11,362 nt of DNA. Origin: Synechococcus sp. CO36386bin_37 (lineage in GTDB: Bacteria > Cyanobacteriota > Cyanobacteriia > PCC-6307 > Cyanobiaceae). The DNA lies in the NCBI GenBank assembly GCA_011525445.1, contig WTGE01000392.1, positions 1 through 11,362 on the forward strand, written 5' to 3'. The notes under the pieces are model-generated. The model made no database searches. It was not told where the DNA came from and worked only from the letters and a program-made list of their open reading frames with translations. Position 1 is the stretch's first letter. Every line of letters starts with the position of its first letter. Positions 1 through 6,481 of this stretch are shown here, one piece after another. A program made the position numbers and the translations under genes.

Positions 1-2
1 CT

Positions 3-509
3 CATCACTGCAGCCTGGTAATTCCCGCCATTGCTCAGGAGTTGCTCGATTCACATCCAGGCTCCAGGCTGATTTTGCAACTGTTTTTGATCCTGTTGTT
101 GTCCTGGTTCGCTTTGGGTCTGGAGGTAGGTCCCCCGTGGCTTGCAATAGCTTGCGTGCTAGTGGGTCTAGCCAGTGCTGGCGTGCCATTGCTTTGGGAG
201 TCATCCTTCTTGGCCAGGACCATACCGAGCCCAGGCCTCAGGTGTCAGGGGGTCCAACGTGGGGCCTGGGTCGGAAGGTCGACAAGCCCCTCTTGGAAAG
301 CCAAAACTACCGCTTGGGTGCGATTGTCGGCATTCAGTTTGCGCAACAAGCTGCTGATGTGGGATTTCACGGTGTCGATGGAGACAACAAGGCCATCGGC
401 AATCTCTTGGTTGCTCATGCCTTGGCACAGTCCACGAAGGACATCTTCCTCTTTCATGGTCAGGTCTGTCGTCATGGAGCCGGACGGTTTGCGACCGAGT
501 CGACCGTGA
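3..509 (+). CDS. Unclear open frame with two hydrophobic segments, cut by the left edge
   Basis: The third plus-strand frame is open from the window edge to a stop at 507-509. From a TTG at 42 it encodes two hydrophobic stretches, at about residues 9-25 (RLILQLFLILLLSW) and 28-50, separated by a short loop with GPPW, which looks like a two-helix membrane segment. From 245 onward the frame runs antisense through the LuxR regulator gene, and the residues there no longer resemble a protein. It could therefore be the tail of a real upstream membrane protein that lost its stop, or chance. The second frame is also open here, which weakens the case. No family is recognised. Confidence 0.2.
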   Translation, partial: HHCSLVIPAIAQELLDSHPGSRLILQLFLILLLSWFALGLEVGPPWLAIACVLVGLASAGVPLLWESSFLARTIPSPGLRCQGVQRGAWVGRSTSPSWKAKTTAWVRLSAFSLRNKLLMWDFTVSMETTRPSAISWLLMPWHSPRRTSSSFMVRSVVMEPDGLRPSRP

Positions 510-973
510 TGGAGCACATTGGCGATGATCGAATCGTGGTAAGAGCCATCGGCCTCGATCGCGGTGAGAGCTGTTGTCACTGCGCCCATCCCCACATTCT
601 GGTGGGCGCATAAACCATCACAGGACGCATCGATCGCTTGGAGGATGGTGCGCAGGATTGGACGTTGCACCAGGAGCAAAGTTTTTAAACCAGGATTGTT
701 TTGTTTGGCACGCCGAATCAAACTGGGTGCGTTTCCGGCTTCAAGTTGATCCGTACAGATCAACAGATTGGCTCCTGTGTTGTGAAGTCTTTGAAGACAT
801 TCTTCCTCTGTTGTGGAAGCAGCAACAAGTTGGCCCAGATCCTGAAACCAACCCATCCAGCTGGCCAATAAAACGCGATCCGCAGTGGCAACGGCAGTAC
901 GGCTGTTACGTAAAAGGCTGTGTCCCTGCCTACTGCGAGTTTGCAGTTGGGGGATCTGGGGGGTGAGATCCAC
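245..973 (-). CDS. LuxR/GerE-type DNA-binding regulator with degenerate receiver domain
   Basis: A 242-residue transcription regulator. Residues about 30-140 follow the alternating pattern of a response-regulator receiver. Residues about 171-231 form a GerE/LuxR helix-turn-helix: LTMKEEDVLRGL, then SNQEIADGL, then the recognition segment TVKSHISSLLRKL, ending RTQAVVLA. The receiver lacks usual catalytic residues: the first strand reads VLLAS without the acidic pair, the phospho-acceptor area reads LLICTDQLE, and a His (about 124) stands where the conserved Lys should be. It may therefore work without phosphorylation. The start is uncertain: GTG at 973 is the most proximal usable start before the domain, with a GAG a few bases upstream. 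A GTG at 1027 or an ATG beyond would run into the divergent DUF1825 gene. No histidine kinase lies nearby, so target and signal are unknown. Confidence 0.85.
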   Translation of the reverse strand: MDLTPQIPQLQTRSRQGHSLLRNSRTAVATADRVLLASWMGWFQDLGQLVAASTTEEECLQRLHNTGANLLICTDQLEAGNAPSLIRRAKQNNPGLKTLLLVQRPILRTILQAIDASCDGLCAHQNVGMGAVTTALTAIEADGSYHDSIIANVLHHGRLGRKPSGSMTTDLTMKEEDVLRGLCQGMSNQEIADGLVVSIDTVKSHISSLLRKLNADNRTQAVVLAFQEGLVDLPTQAPRWTP

Positions 974-1079
974 GTCATTCTCAGACTTTTCACATCTTGG
1001 CTTTGTCCGGAGGTCGTGGATCCGCACTGTGAGGGATCCGTTGAATTGTTCAAAATGATGACTCTTCTTTCGCAGAGTC
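974..1079. promoter_or_regulatory. Divergent promoter region between the LuxR-type regulator and DUF1825 gene
   Basis: These 106 bases separate two head-to-head genes and should hold both promoters. Two copies of GGATCCG lie at 1018-1024 and 1034-1040, 16 bases apart start to start; each contains the palindrome GGATCC. They could be operator sites, perhaps for the regulator itself, but two seven-base repeats can arise by chance. I cannot place a convincing -35/-10 pair. If the regulator starts at GTG 1027 instead of 973, this region shrinks to about 50 bases. Confidence 0.4.
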
Positions 1080-1081
1080 AT
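1058..1081 (+). promoter_or_regulatory. Hairpin covering the start codon of the DUF1825 gene
   Basis: A perfect 8-base inverted repeat, ATGACTCT (1058-1065) and AGAGTCAT (1074-1081), encloses the 8-base loop TCTTTCGC. The 3' arm includes the first two bases of the ATG at 1080. If transcribed, the stem would bury the start codon, and there is no Shine-Dalgarno sequence upstream to help initiation. A role in limiting translation is inferred. The same repeat could instead be a protein-binding site in DNA. Confidence 0.45.
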
Positions 1082-1409
1082 GGCCTTCTTCGATTCCGAA
1101 ATCGTGCAAGAGGAGGCCAAACATCTGTTTGGCGACTACCAGCAGTTGATGCAGCTGGGATCGGATTACGGAAAATTCGATCGTGAGGGTAAGAAGAAGT
1201 TCATCGATACGATGGAAGAGCTGATGGAGCGATATCGCGTCTTCATGAAGCGCTTTGAGCTCTCGGAAGATTTTCAGGCCAAGCTCACCGTTGAACAACT
1301 GCGGACACAGCTCGGGCAGTTCGGAATTACACCTGAACAGATGTTTGACCAGATGAATCAGACTTTGGAGAGGATGAAAACCCAGCTTGAGCTGTCCGAG
1401 GGGCAGTGA
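1080..1409 (+). CDS. DUF1825 family protein
   Basis: A 109-residue soluble, highly charged, mostly helical protein that I recognise as the cyanobacterial DUF1825 family. Hallmarks are the opening [14 protein letters not shown], the segment [12 protein letters not shown] (about 38-49), then [15 protein letters not shown] and the C-terminal [17 protein letters not shown]. No signal peptide, membrane segment or catalytic motif is visible. The family is near-universal in cyanobacteria and has no established function. The ATG at 1080 is the only sensible start: an in-frame stop lies at 1059-1061 and the family begins with MAFFDSE. It is 35 bases upstream of the chosen tyrS start, so the two may be co-transcribed. 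The start codon lies in a hairpin. Confidence 0.9.
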   Translation: MAFFDSEIVQEEAKHLFGDYQQLMQLGSDYGKFDREGKKKFIDTMEELMERYRVFMKRFELSEDFQAKLTVEQLRTQLGQFGITPEQMFDQMNQTLERMKTQLELSEGQ

Positions 1410-1444
1410 GCATTACGATCCGTCGCAAACAGAACACTTCCGTG

Positions 1445-2692
1445 ATGCCACTCAACTCCGTTTCACTGCCGAACTGGCTGGAAAGGGGGATGGTGGATTT
1501 GTTTCCCAATCATGAGTCTGACCATATCGATCAGGCCTTACCAGCTCGTCTTGCCGCAGCTGAGGCTGCAGGCCGTCCTTTACGCGTGAAGCTGGGCATT
1601 GACCCAACGGGAAGTGATATTCACCTCGGACACAGCATCTTGTTCCGAAAGCTGCGTGCTTTTCAGGACGCAGGGCATACAGCTGTCCTAATCATCGGAG
1701 ATTTCACGGCCAGAATTGGTGATCCAACCGGCAAAAGCTCTACACGCGTGCAGCTCACGGCAGAGCAGGTTGAAGCCAATGCCACCACCTACCTGCGCCA
1801 ACTGGGGCAGGGCCAGCCCAAGGAACGGGCGTTGCTCGATTTTGAAACTCCGGGGCGTTTGGAGGTGCGTAGGAATAGTGAGTGGTTAGGGAGGCTGGAC
1901 TTGCCACAAGTGATTGGCTTGCTCGGAACAGCCACTGTCGGGCAAATGCTCGCCAAGGACGACTTCGCCAAGCGCTATGGGAGTGGCACTCCCATCGTTT
2001 TGCACGAATTTCTGTATCCACTTCTTCAGGGATATGACTCTGTGGCAGTGGATGCCGATGTGGAATTGGGTGGAACTGATCAGAAATTCAATGTGGCGAT
2101 GGGGCGCGACTTACAGCGGCACTTTGGCCAAACAACGCAGTTCGGTTTGCTGATGCCGATTCTTGTTGGATTGGACGGAGTTCAGAAGATGAGTAAGAGC
2201 CTCGGTAACACTGTTGGTCTTGAAGAAGATCCGCTATCGATGTACTCCAAACTGGAGAAAGTCGGAGATTCGTCGATTCATGACTATCTGGTGTTGCTGA
2301 CTGATCTTGAGAAGGAAGAGATACCGGACAATCCACGCGAGAAGCAAAAGGCAATGGCTTTAGCGGTCACGGCAAGCCGCCACGGGATGGAATTGGCGTT
2401 GAAAGCTCAGGCAGACGCCGCCTTGTTGGTGGGTGGAGGAGGTGATGCAGCTGCGGATGTACCGGAGGCGTCACTGTCGGGAGTGAATTTTCCCGCTAAA
2501 GCGTTCTACCTGATGAGTGCTGTAGGGATCTGTGCCAGCAGCAGCGAAGCGCGTCGACAGATCAAGGGAGGTGCAGCGCGTTTGGATGGAGAGAAAATTA
2601 TGGATCCCAACAGGGAATTTTGTTCGGTCTCTGAACTGGAAGGGAAAGTGCTTCAGCTGGGCAAAAAGACATTCAGAAGATTGGTCGCCTGA
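1445..2692 (+). CDS. tyrS: Tyrosyl-tRNA synthetase (tyrosine--tRNA ligase)
   Basis: A class I aminoacyl-tRNA synthetase that charges tRNA-Tyr with tyrosine using ATP in the cytoplasm. Counting from ATG 1445 it has 415 residues, normal for the longer bacterial TyrRS type. The HIGH motif is HLGH at 60-63, preceded by [11 protein letters not shown]. The tyrosine pocket segment GGTDQKFN starts at 209, and KMSKS is at 248-252. The C-terminal part (from about 345) is an S4-type RNA-binding domain with [22 protein letters not shown] at 1406 overlaps the DUF1825 stop (GTGA) and would add 13 residues, but those residues ([10 protein letters not shown]) do not look like the family, so ATG 1445 is preferred. 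No T-box leader is seen, nor expected in cyanobacteria. The downstream gap shows no clear terminator. Confidence 0.97.
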   Translation: MPLNSVSLPNWLERGMVDLFPNHESDHIDQALPARLAAAEAAGRPLRVKLGIDPTGSDIHLGHSILFRKLRAFQDAGHTAVLIIGDFTARIGDPTGKSSTRVQLTAEQVEANATTYLRQLGQGQPKERALLDFETPGRLEVRRNSEWLGRLDLPQVIGLLGTATVGQMLAKDDFAKRYGSGTPIVLHEFLYPLLQGYDSVAVDADVELGGTDQKFNVAMGRDLQRHFGQTTQFGLLMPILVGLDGVQKMSKSLGNTVGLEEDPLSMYSKLEKVGDSSIHDYLVLLTDLEKEEIPDNPREKQKAMALAVTASRHGMELALKAQADAALLVGGGGDAAADVPEASLSGVNFPAKAFYLMSAVGICASSSEARRQIKGGAARLDGEKIMDPNREFCSVSELEGKVLQLGKKTFRRLVA

Positions 2693-2765
2693 GTTGTTAA
2701 TACTGAAAGGCTTTTCTTGTTGTTCATGTGTTGCTATGACAAACTCATGTGGAAATCGTTGAAAC

Positions 2766-3161
2766 ATGCCAAATAGCAATTCTTTGTTTTTCATGATTGG
2801 CACATGCCTCGCATTGTTGATGGGCAATGGAGCGTTTTCACCCCTGAGTGCTGGGATTAAAGATGAATATGAACGTGCTCAGAAATGTGACTACCAAGAA
2901 GCTGAATTTGGTAGTGATATTGGTGTTTTTAATGAAGTAGAGGTTCGTTTTTGCGTTAGCGAAGATCGTGAATCTCTTATATATGTTATGAGGAGCGGTA
3001 AGTCCTGGGTTGTTCCATTTGGTCGTGACTATCGTCAATCAGGTGTTTGGAGTATGAATACAATTGAGGATGATCGACTGGTTCACTATCAAAAAACAAA
3101 AGGTGTAGTTGAGCGTAAGGTCTTGGGTAGGAGGCGTGAGGCCAGGCCTGTTTTGTACTGA
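2766..3161 (+). CDS. Small secreted protein of unknown function
   Basis: A 131-residue protein that I do not recognise. Residues about 7-29 form a typical signal peptide: a hydrophobic core (LFFMIGTCLALLMG) and a likely cleavage after PLSA near residue 29. The mature part of about 100 residues is polar and rich in Glu, Arg and Val, with two cysteines (41 and 63) that could pair in the periplasm, and a basic tail (RRREARP). No domain or catalytic motif is visible. Codons and flanks are AT-richer than the neighbours (many ATT, AAT, GTT codons), which suggests a lineage-specific or fast-evolving gene. There is no Shine-Dalgarno sequence. ATG 2766 is chosen because it places the signal peptide correctly. 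It lies 73 bases after tyrS and may be transcribed separately. Confidence 0.65.
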   Translation: MPNSNSLFFMIGTCLALLMGNGAFSPLSAGIKDEYERAQKCDYQEAEFGSDIGVFNEVEVRFCVSEDRESLIYVMRSGKSWVVPFGRDYRQSGVWSMNTIEDDRLVHYQKTKGVVERKVLGRRREARPVLY

Positions 3162-3214
3162 TCGAATCTCTTTTAAATTCTAGAATAATTAGTACGCTTT
3201 GAACAGTGCTTAGT

Positions 3215-3228
3215 GATTGCATGCAATC
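3215..3228. repeat. Perfect 14-base palindrome GATTGCATGCAATC
   Basis: GATTGCA followed directly by its reverse complement TGCAATC. Having no spacer, it fits a binding site for a dimeric protein better than an RNA hairpin. It lies about 50 bases after the secreted-protein stop. The right end, GCAATCGCA, also matches the TGCGATT repeats found downstream, so several half-sites of related sequence cluster here. No known regulator motif is assigned. Confidence 0.4.
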
Positions 3229-3800
3229 GCATCTATTTGGTTTGAAATTGCGATTTGAGTATGAATCATGAGGGCTTATGCCTTCCAAGCTTGGTTGCGA
3301 TTACGGAGGTGAAGAATCGCTTGCTGCTCTCAGGCCACGCGCTGCAGTGTCCTCAACTCTGTTTGCGATTTACTTTTCGTTTCATCGGCTGGGTTCGTCA
3401 AATGGATCCCCTCCAAGAAGCAAAACCTTGTTGAATGATCATTGACTCTCCCTCCTGTGGATTTTTTGGGCCGACACTGCTGAATAGCAGCTTGTTCCGA
3501 GTGAAGGCTCTCTGTGGCGATGGCACAGGAAGGGAGGAGTCGTGTTCACCGAAGAAACTCACGTTGTCCAAGGGACTGTCATGACCAGGTTCTTTTGACT
3601 TTTCACAACTCGATTGATTAACGCAATCGGCCACTCTTGATCAGATGATTATGGTAAGGAACTGCAACCCCCGGGTGATTCTGAAAGTGGTCGTTTGTTC
3701 GATGGTCTGAAGGCGCATTGTGAACAGCTCACTTCTTGTTCTTTGGCGGACCAAATTTTGTTCAGTTGTCTGTCATAATCGCAGATCGAAAGATGAATTC

Positions 3801-3835
3801 AGCCTCGATGGCTTTTCAGCTTCTGCCATGAGGCT
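3801..3835. promoter_or_regulatory. Imperfect hairpin upstream of pyrF
   Basis: AGCCTC plus ATGGC (3801-3806 and 3808-3812, with G3807 bulged) pairs with GCCAT plus GAGGCT (3825-3835): 11 base pairs, one bulge, and a 12-base loop TTTTCAGCTTCT. No run of T follows on either strand, so it is not a canonical intrinsic terminator. It lies about 95 bases before pyrF and could be part of its leader, a small RNA, or the 3' end of a transcript from the preceding gap. Confidence 0.45.
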
Positions 3836-3928
3836 TGATCTCCAGTTAATCATTGTGTTCAAACTTTTGCTTGGATCGTGAACGAATACTGAACGGATCG
3901 AAGTAGCGGCTGCGCGCGGCATTGCACG

Positions 3929-4684
3929 ATGAGGTTTGCGCTGTTCAAGTTTGTGGCTGTTTCCTTCTCCTCTCACACGGCTGAGCAGATCATCGTGGCG
4001 CTCGATGGCATGGATCGAGAGCAGGCTTTGCAGTTGGGTCGCACGCTGGAGGGTTTGCGGTGGGTGAAAGTGGGTCTGGAGTTGTTCTTGCAGGCGGGAG
4101 CAGATGTTGTACCGCGATTGCAGGACCAGGGTTTGCGTGTGTTTCTCGACCTCAAATTTCACGATATTCCAGCGACCATGGAAGGAGCATGCAAGCGTGC
4201 TGCAGCACTGGGAGCCGAGCTGATCACCGTTCATGCTTGTGCGGGGAGCGCTGCTCTGAAGGCTGCTCAGGCTGGAGCACATGCGGGTGCTGCATCGGTT
4301 GGTTCCCCACCGCCAAGGCTGCTTGCTGTCACAGTGCTGACCAGCTGGGACGAGCAGAAGCTTCAACAGGAGTTGGCGATTGAGCAAGGTATTGCTGAGC
4401 GGGTACCAACCCTGGCTCATCTGGCCGCAATGGCTGGAGTGGGGGGATGTGTTTGTTCTCCGTTGGAAGTTGAGGCATTAAGAGCCCGGTTTGATAAGCC
4501 CTTTGCACTCGTGACACCAGGTATCCGTCCTCGAGGAAGTGCTGTGGGTGATCAGGTGCGGGTGATGACTCCGAAAGCAGCAATTGCAGCCGGAGCTTCC
4601 CAGCTTGTGATTGGTCGGCCCATCACCCAAGCTGAGGATCCCAACGGAGCGTTTGCTGCCTGCTGTATTGACCTCGAGCAATGA
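3929..4684 (+). CDS. pyrF: Orotidine 5'-phosphate decarboxylase
   Basis: Converts orotidine monophosphate to UMP with loss of CO2, the last step of de novo pyrimidine synthesis, in the cytosol. The TIM-barrel signature is complete: IIVALDG (21-27), KVGLELF with Lys47, the catalytic array DLKFHDIP with Asp74, Lys76 and Asp79, [14 protein letters not shown], and the phosphate-binding end TPGIRP followed by [11 protein letters not shown]. At 251 residues it is slightly long. A GTG at 3953 would give 243 residues and a start nearer to the first strand, which is more usual for the family, so the true start may be there; neither has a Shine-Dalgarno sequence. It is preceded by a long structured gap and is convergent with plsY. 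Confidence 0.95.
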   Translation: MRFALFKFVAVSFSSHTAEQIIVALDGMDREQALQLGRTLEGLRWVKVGLELFLQAGADVVPRLQDQGLRVFLDLKFHDIPATMEGACKRAAALGAELITVHACAGSAALKAAQAGAHAGAASVGSPPPRLLAVTVLTSWDEQKLQQELAIEQGIAERVPTLAHLAAMAGVGGCVCSPLEVEALRARFDKPFALVTPGIRPRGSAVGDQVRVMTPKAAIAAGASQLVIGRPITQAEDPNGAFAACCIDLEQ

Positions 4685-4691
4685 ACGTGCG

Positions 4692-4735
4692 GAGTGAATC
4701 GCTTCTTATGTGACTTGTGAAGAAGGCTTCCACTC
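4692..4735. terminator. Possible bidirectional terminator between pyrF and plsY
   Basis: The convergent gap is only 49 bases. It holds an interrupted inverted repeat: GAGTG (4692-4696) with CACTC (4731-4735), and CTTCTT with AAGAAG closer in, around a loop of about 12 bases and a mismatched middle. The right arm reaches into the plsY stop codon. There is no long T tract, so termination strength is doubtful. Confidence 0.3.
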
Positions 4736-5321
4736 AGTCTTGTTGGCCGATTTTGGGTTCGTTTCCCTCGAGAATTCTGGACAGGTTGCTGCGGTGACGC
4801 CAGAGCACCAAGCCCATCGCAACCAGTGAGATCAAAAGATAGGCGGGTGTACCTGAGAAACGAATCATCAGCAGGGGCAAGCTCACCGCTGCCAACACAC
4901 TGGAAAGGGATACGATCCGCGAACACCCGAGTGACACTAAAAACACGCCAAAACAGGCCAGTCCCACTGGCCAGGCCAGGCCAAGAAACATGCCAAAACC
5001 TGTGGCAACCGCTTTCCCTCCTTTGAATTTCAGCCAGATCGGCCAGATGTGGCCAGCGAGCGCACTGAGACCTGCGAGCACTTGAATCCACTCTCCAAGT
5101 CCTGAAGCGCGCGTAAGCAGGACGGCGAAAGCCCCTTTGCCCACATCGAGCAAAAAGACCACTGCAGCTGGACCTTTACCCACTTGTCTCAGGACATTCG
5201 TGGCCCCAGTAGAACCGGATCCAAGTTCGCGCAAGTCAATGCCCTTCAGCCAGCGTCCTGCAAGCCAGCCGCTAGGGATTGATCCAAGTAAGTAGCCAAA
5301 CAGAACAGAAAGAAAACCCAT
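4734..5321 (-). CDS. plsY: Glycerol-3-phosphate acyltransferase PlsY
   Basis: An integral membrane enzyme that transfers the acyl group of acyl-phosphate to glycerol-3-phosphate, giving lysophosphatidic acid, the first step of membrane glycerolipid synthesis. It has 195 residues, the usual length, with five or so hydrophobic helices. The three PlsY motifs are present: GSGSTGATNVLR (34-45; the usual Asn is Ser37), VGKG (60-63), and GHIWPIWLKFKGGKAVAT (90-107). The ATG at 5321 is chosen because it puts GYLLGSIPSG at the N-terminus as in the family; a longer frame would add an Arg-rich run absent from PlsY proteins. The start overlaps the DUF3086 stop by one base (TGATG), which implies translational coupling. 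Confidence 0.95.
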   Translation of the reverse strand: MGFLSVLFGYLLGSIPSGWLAGRWLKGIDLRELGSGSTGATNVLRQVGKGPAAVVFLLDVGKGAFAVLLTRASGLGEWIQVLAGLSALAGHIWPIWLKFKGGKAVATGFGMFLGLAWPVGLACFGVFLVSLGCSRIVSLSSVLAAVSLPLLMIRFSGTPAYLLISLVAMGLVLWRHRSNLSRILEGNEPKIGQQD

Positions 5322-6352
5322 CAGAGCAGCTCGTCGTCTTCGTCGTAGATTTCGCCTGGACCAGCCGCAAAGGCCATCCACAGCGGAAACTGAAGCACGG
5401 GAATCTCAACTACGCGCTCCCCTGCATCAATCAGAATGAGGGGAACTTCTCCTCTCTCTTCCAGGCGATCAGCGCGTTCCACCAAGGCATCACCACGCTC
5501 AAACAGCACGATGCCACTGTTCGGGCCGAAGTCTTCGCGACCCAATCCAAGGGCATCTTGCAATCCTCGCCGCCATTCGCCGAGTCGCTCCGGTTGGCCT
5601 GCAAGAACAAGGGTTTGAAATTGATCGCCATAGAGATCGCTGAGAATGGCGATCAAGGCACTGCTGACAAGCACATTGCGGGGCCGGTTGCCGCGACTGG
5701 ACTGGGCTCCTCGTCCGCCCTGGTTAAAAAACCAATCTTCCAGCAAGCCAACATCGCTGTGATCAAGGCTGCGGCGAAGCTTCCAAGGATCTGCATAGAA
5801 GTCAGGTTGTTCAACAAAACGTTCAAGGTTGGAACGAATCAGCGCTTCATCAGGCCTGAAGGTGTCTGCGACGGCTGGCGTGTTGTCTTCGGCTGTATGC
5901 CCCTTTTGGGTTTCAGTCACTTGTAGGTCAAGAGGTGAAGGCTTGACGACCACCGGTTGAGCCACAAGTTCCAACTGCTCTACCGATTGGGCCATGCCCT
6001 GTAGTGCACCGCTCAGATATTCCTGAAATCCCTTGACGCGCCTGGCGACGGCATCGGATTGGCCAACGAAGCTACTGGCAATGTCTTGCTCGAGTTGCAG
6101 TTTGCGTTGGTTGAGGTTGTCAATCTCCTTTTGTAAGGTTTCGCGACGAACTTGCAAGTCAACGAGGGCGAGGCTGATTAAGGATTCACTCGCATCAGAC
6201 TCTCCTGGAGTGGTTGGGTTGTCCTTGCCGGACCGAACATGGGCTAATGAGCCAGCTTTGTCGTCTTCCTGAGTTTTCACTGTCTCAGACGACGAGGCTT
6301 GGATTGTTTCTCCAGAAGGCTCCTGAGGGGTGAAATCGGTTTCGTCAGCCAT
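5321..6352 (-). CDS. DUF3086 domain protein
   Basis: A 343-residue soluble protein that I recognise as the cyanobacterial DUF3086 family. Residues 1-58 are acidic, Ser/Thr-rich and probably disordered. Residues about 60-95 form a heptad-like coiled coil (VDLQVRRETLQKEIDNLNQ). A variable linker follows to about 165. The conserved C-terminal domain (about 166-330) contains FYADPWKLRRSLD, a Gly/Arg-rich segment GGRGAQSSRGNR, VLVSSALIAILSDLYG and LVLAGQPERLGEW. The tail is very acidic (EIYDEDDELL). No catalytic motif is evident and the function is not established. The start at ATG 6352 leaves a 129-base gap to the DUF3119 gene, room for its own promoter. Its stop overlaps the plsY start, linking it to lipid synthesis by position only. 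Confidence 0.85.
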   Translation of the reverse strand: MADETDFTPQEPSGETIQASSSETVKTQEDDKAGSLAHVRSGKDNPTTPGESDASESLISLALVDLQVRRETLQKEIDNLNQRKLQLEQDIASSFVGQSDAVARRVKGFQEYLSGALQGMAQSVEQLELVAQPVVVKPSPLDLQVTETQKGHTAEDNTPAVADTFRPDEALIRSNLERFVEQPDFYADPWKLRRSLDHSDVGLLEDWFFNQGGRGAQSSRGNRPRNVLVSSALIAILSDLYGDQFQTLVLAGQPERLGEWRRGLQDALGLGREDFGPNSGIVLFERGDALVERADRLEERGEVPLILIDAGERVVEIPVLQFPLWMAFAAGPGEIYDEDDELL

Positions 6353-6481
6353 GGTCTGCTCGTCCTTGTCTCATTTCAGCTGATCGTGTGCTGGGGGGGG
6401 CGAAACTTTGACGATGACGGGTTGAAAGCATTGCTTTGTCTGTAGAACCATTCGTTGATGCCTTGACGTCTCAAACCATGA

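Larger units (their letters stand above)
3162..3928. other. Gene-poor stretch upstream of pyrF
   Basis: About 770 bases without a gene I can support. Contents from left: a palindrome ATTCTAGAAT at 3177-3186, a 14-base palindrome at 3215-3228, three copies of TTGCGATT (starting 3248, 3295 and 3363), and a strong imperfect hairpin at 3801-3835. Short open frames exist: 55 codons from ATG 3278, 18 codons from GTG 3542 behind a GGAGG, and an open run 3641-3778 with protein-like composition. A 78-codon minus-strand frame at 3398-3634 has no family features. The stretch may hold pyrF's leader, a small RNA or decayed coding sequence. I do not recognise any known RNA family. Confidence 0.5.

Noticed and set aside
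1406..1444. GTG start of tyrS overlapping the DUF1825 stop
   Set aside because: The 13 extra residues do not resemble the N-terminus of tyrosyl-tRNA synthetases; ATG 1445 fits better, though the overlap is noted.
3280..3291. Twelve bases (GCCTTCCAAGCT) identical to the tRNA-Gly anticodon arm at 9149-9160, as a possible tRNA fragment or attachment site
   Set aside because: Flanking bases do not match the tRNA, and a 12-base match within an 11 kb window is expected several times by chance.
3278..3445. Plus-strand 55-codon frame starting ATG 3278
   Set aside because: No ribosome-binding site or recognisable domain; the residues look like chance translation.
3542..3598. An 18-codon frame (GTG start) behind a strong GGAGG
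   Set aside because: Very short, and this genome rarely uses Shine-Dalgarno sequences; without conservation data it cannot be called a gene.
3398..3634. Minus-strand frame of 78 codons in the gap upstream of pyrF
   Set aside because: No family motif, signal peptide or membrane segment, no ribosome-binding site, and irregular composition; not supported as a gene.
5279..5926. Plus-strand frame of 215 codons across plsY and DUF3086
   Set aside because: It is antisense to the conserved DUF3086 domain and has no family features.
6393..6400. G8 run upstream of DUF3086 as a phase-variation tract
   Set aside because: A single homopolymer outside a recognisable promoter; similar G7 runs occur in the sugar-transporter and glgX genes, so it looks incidental.
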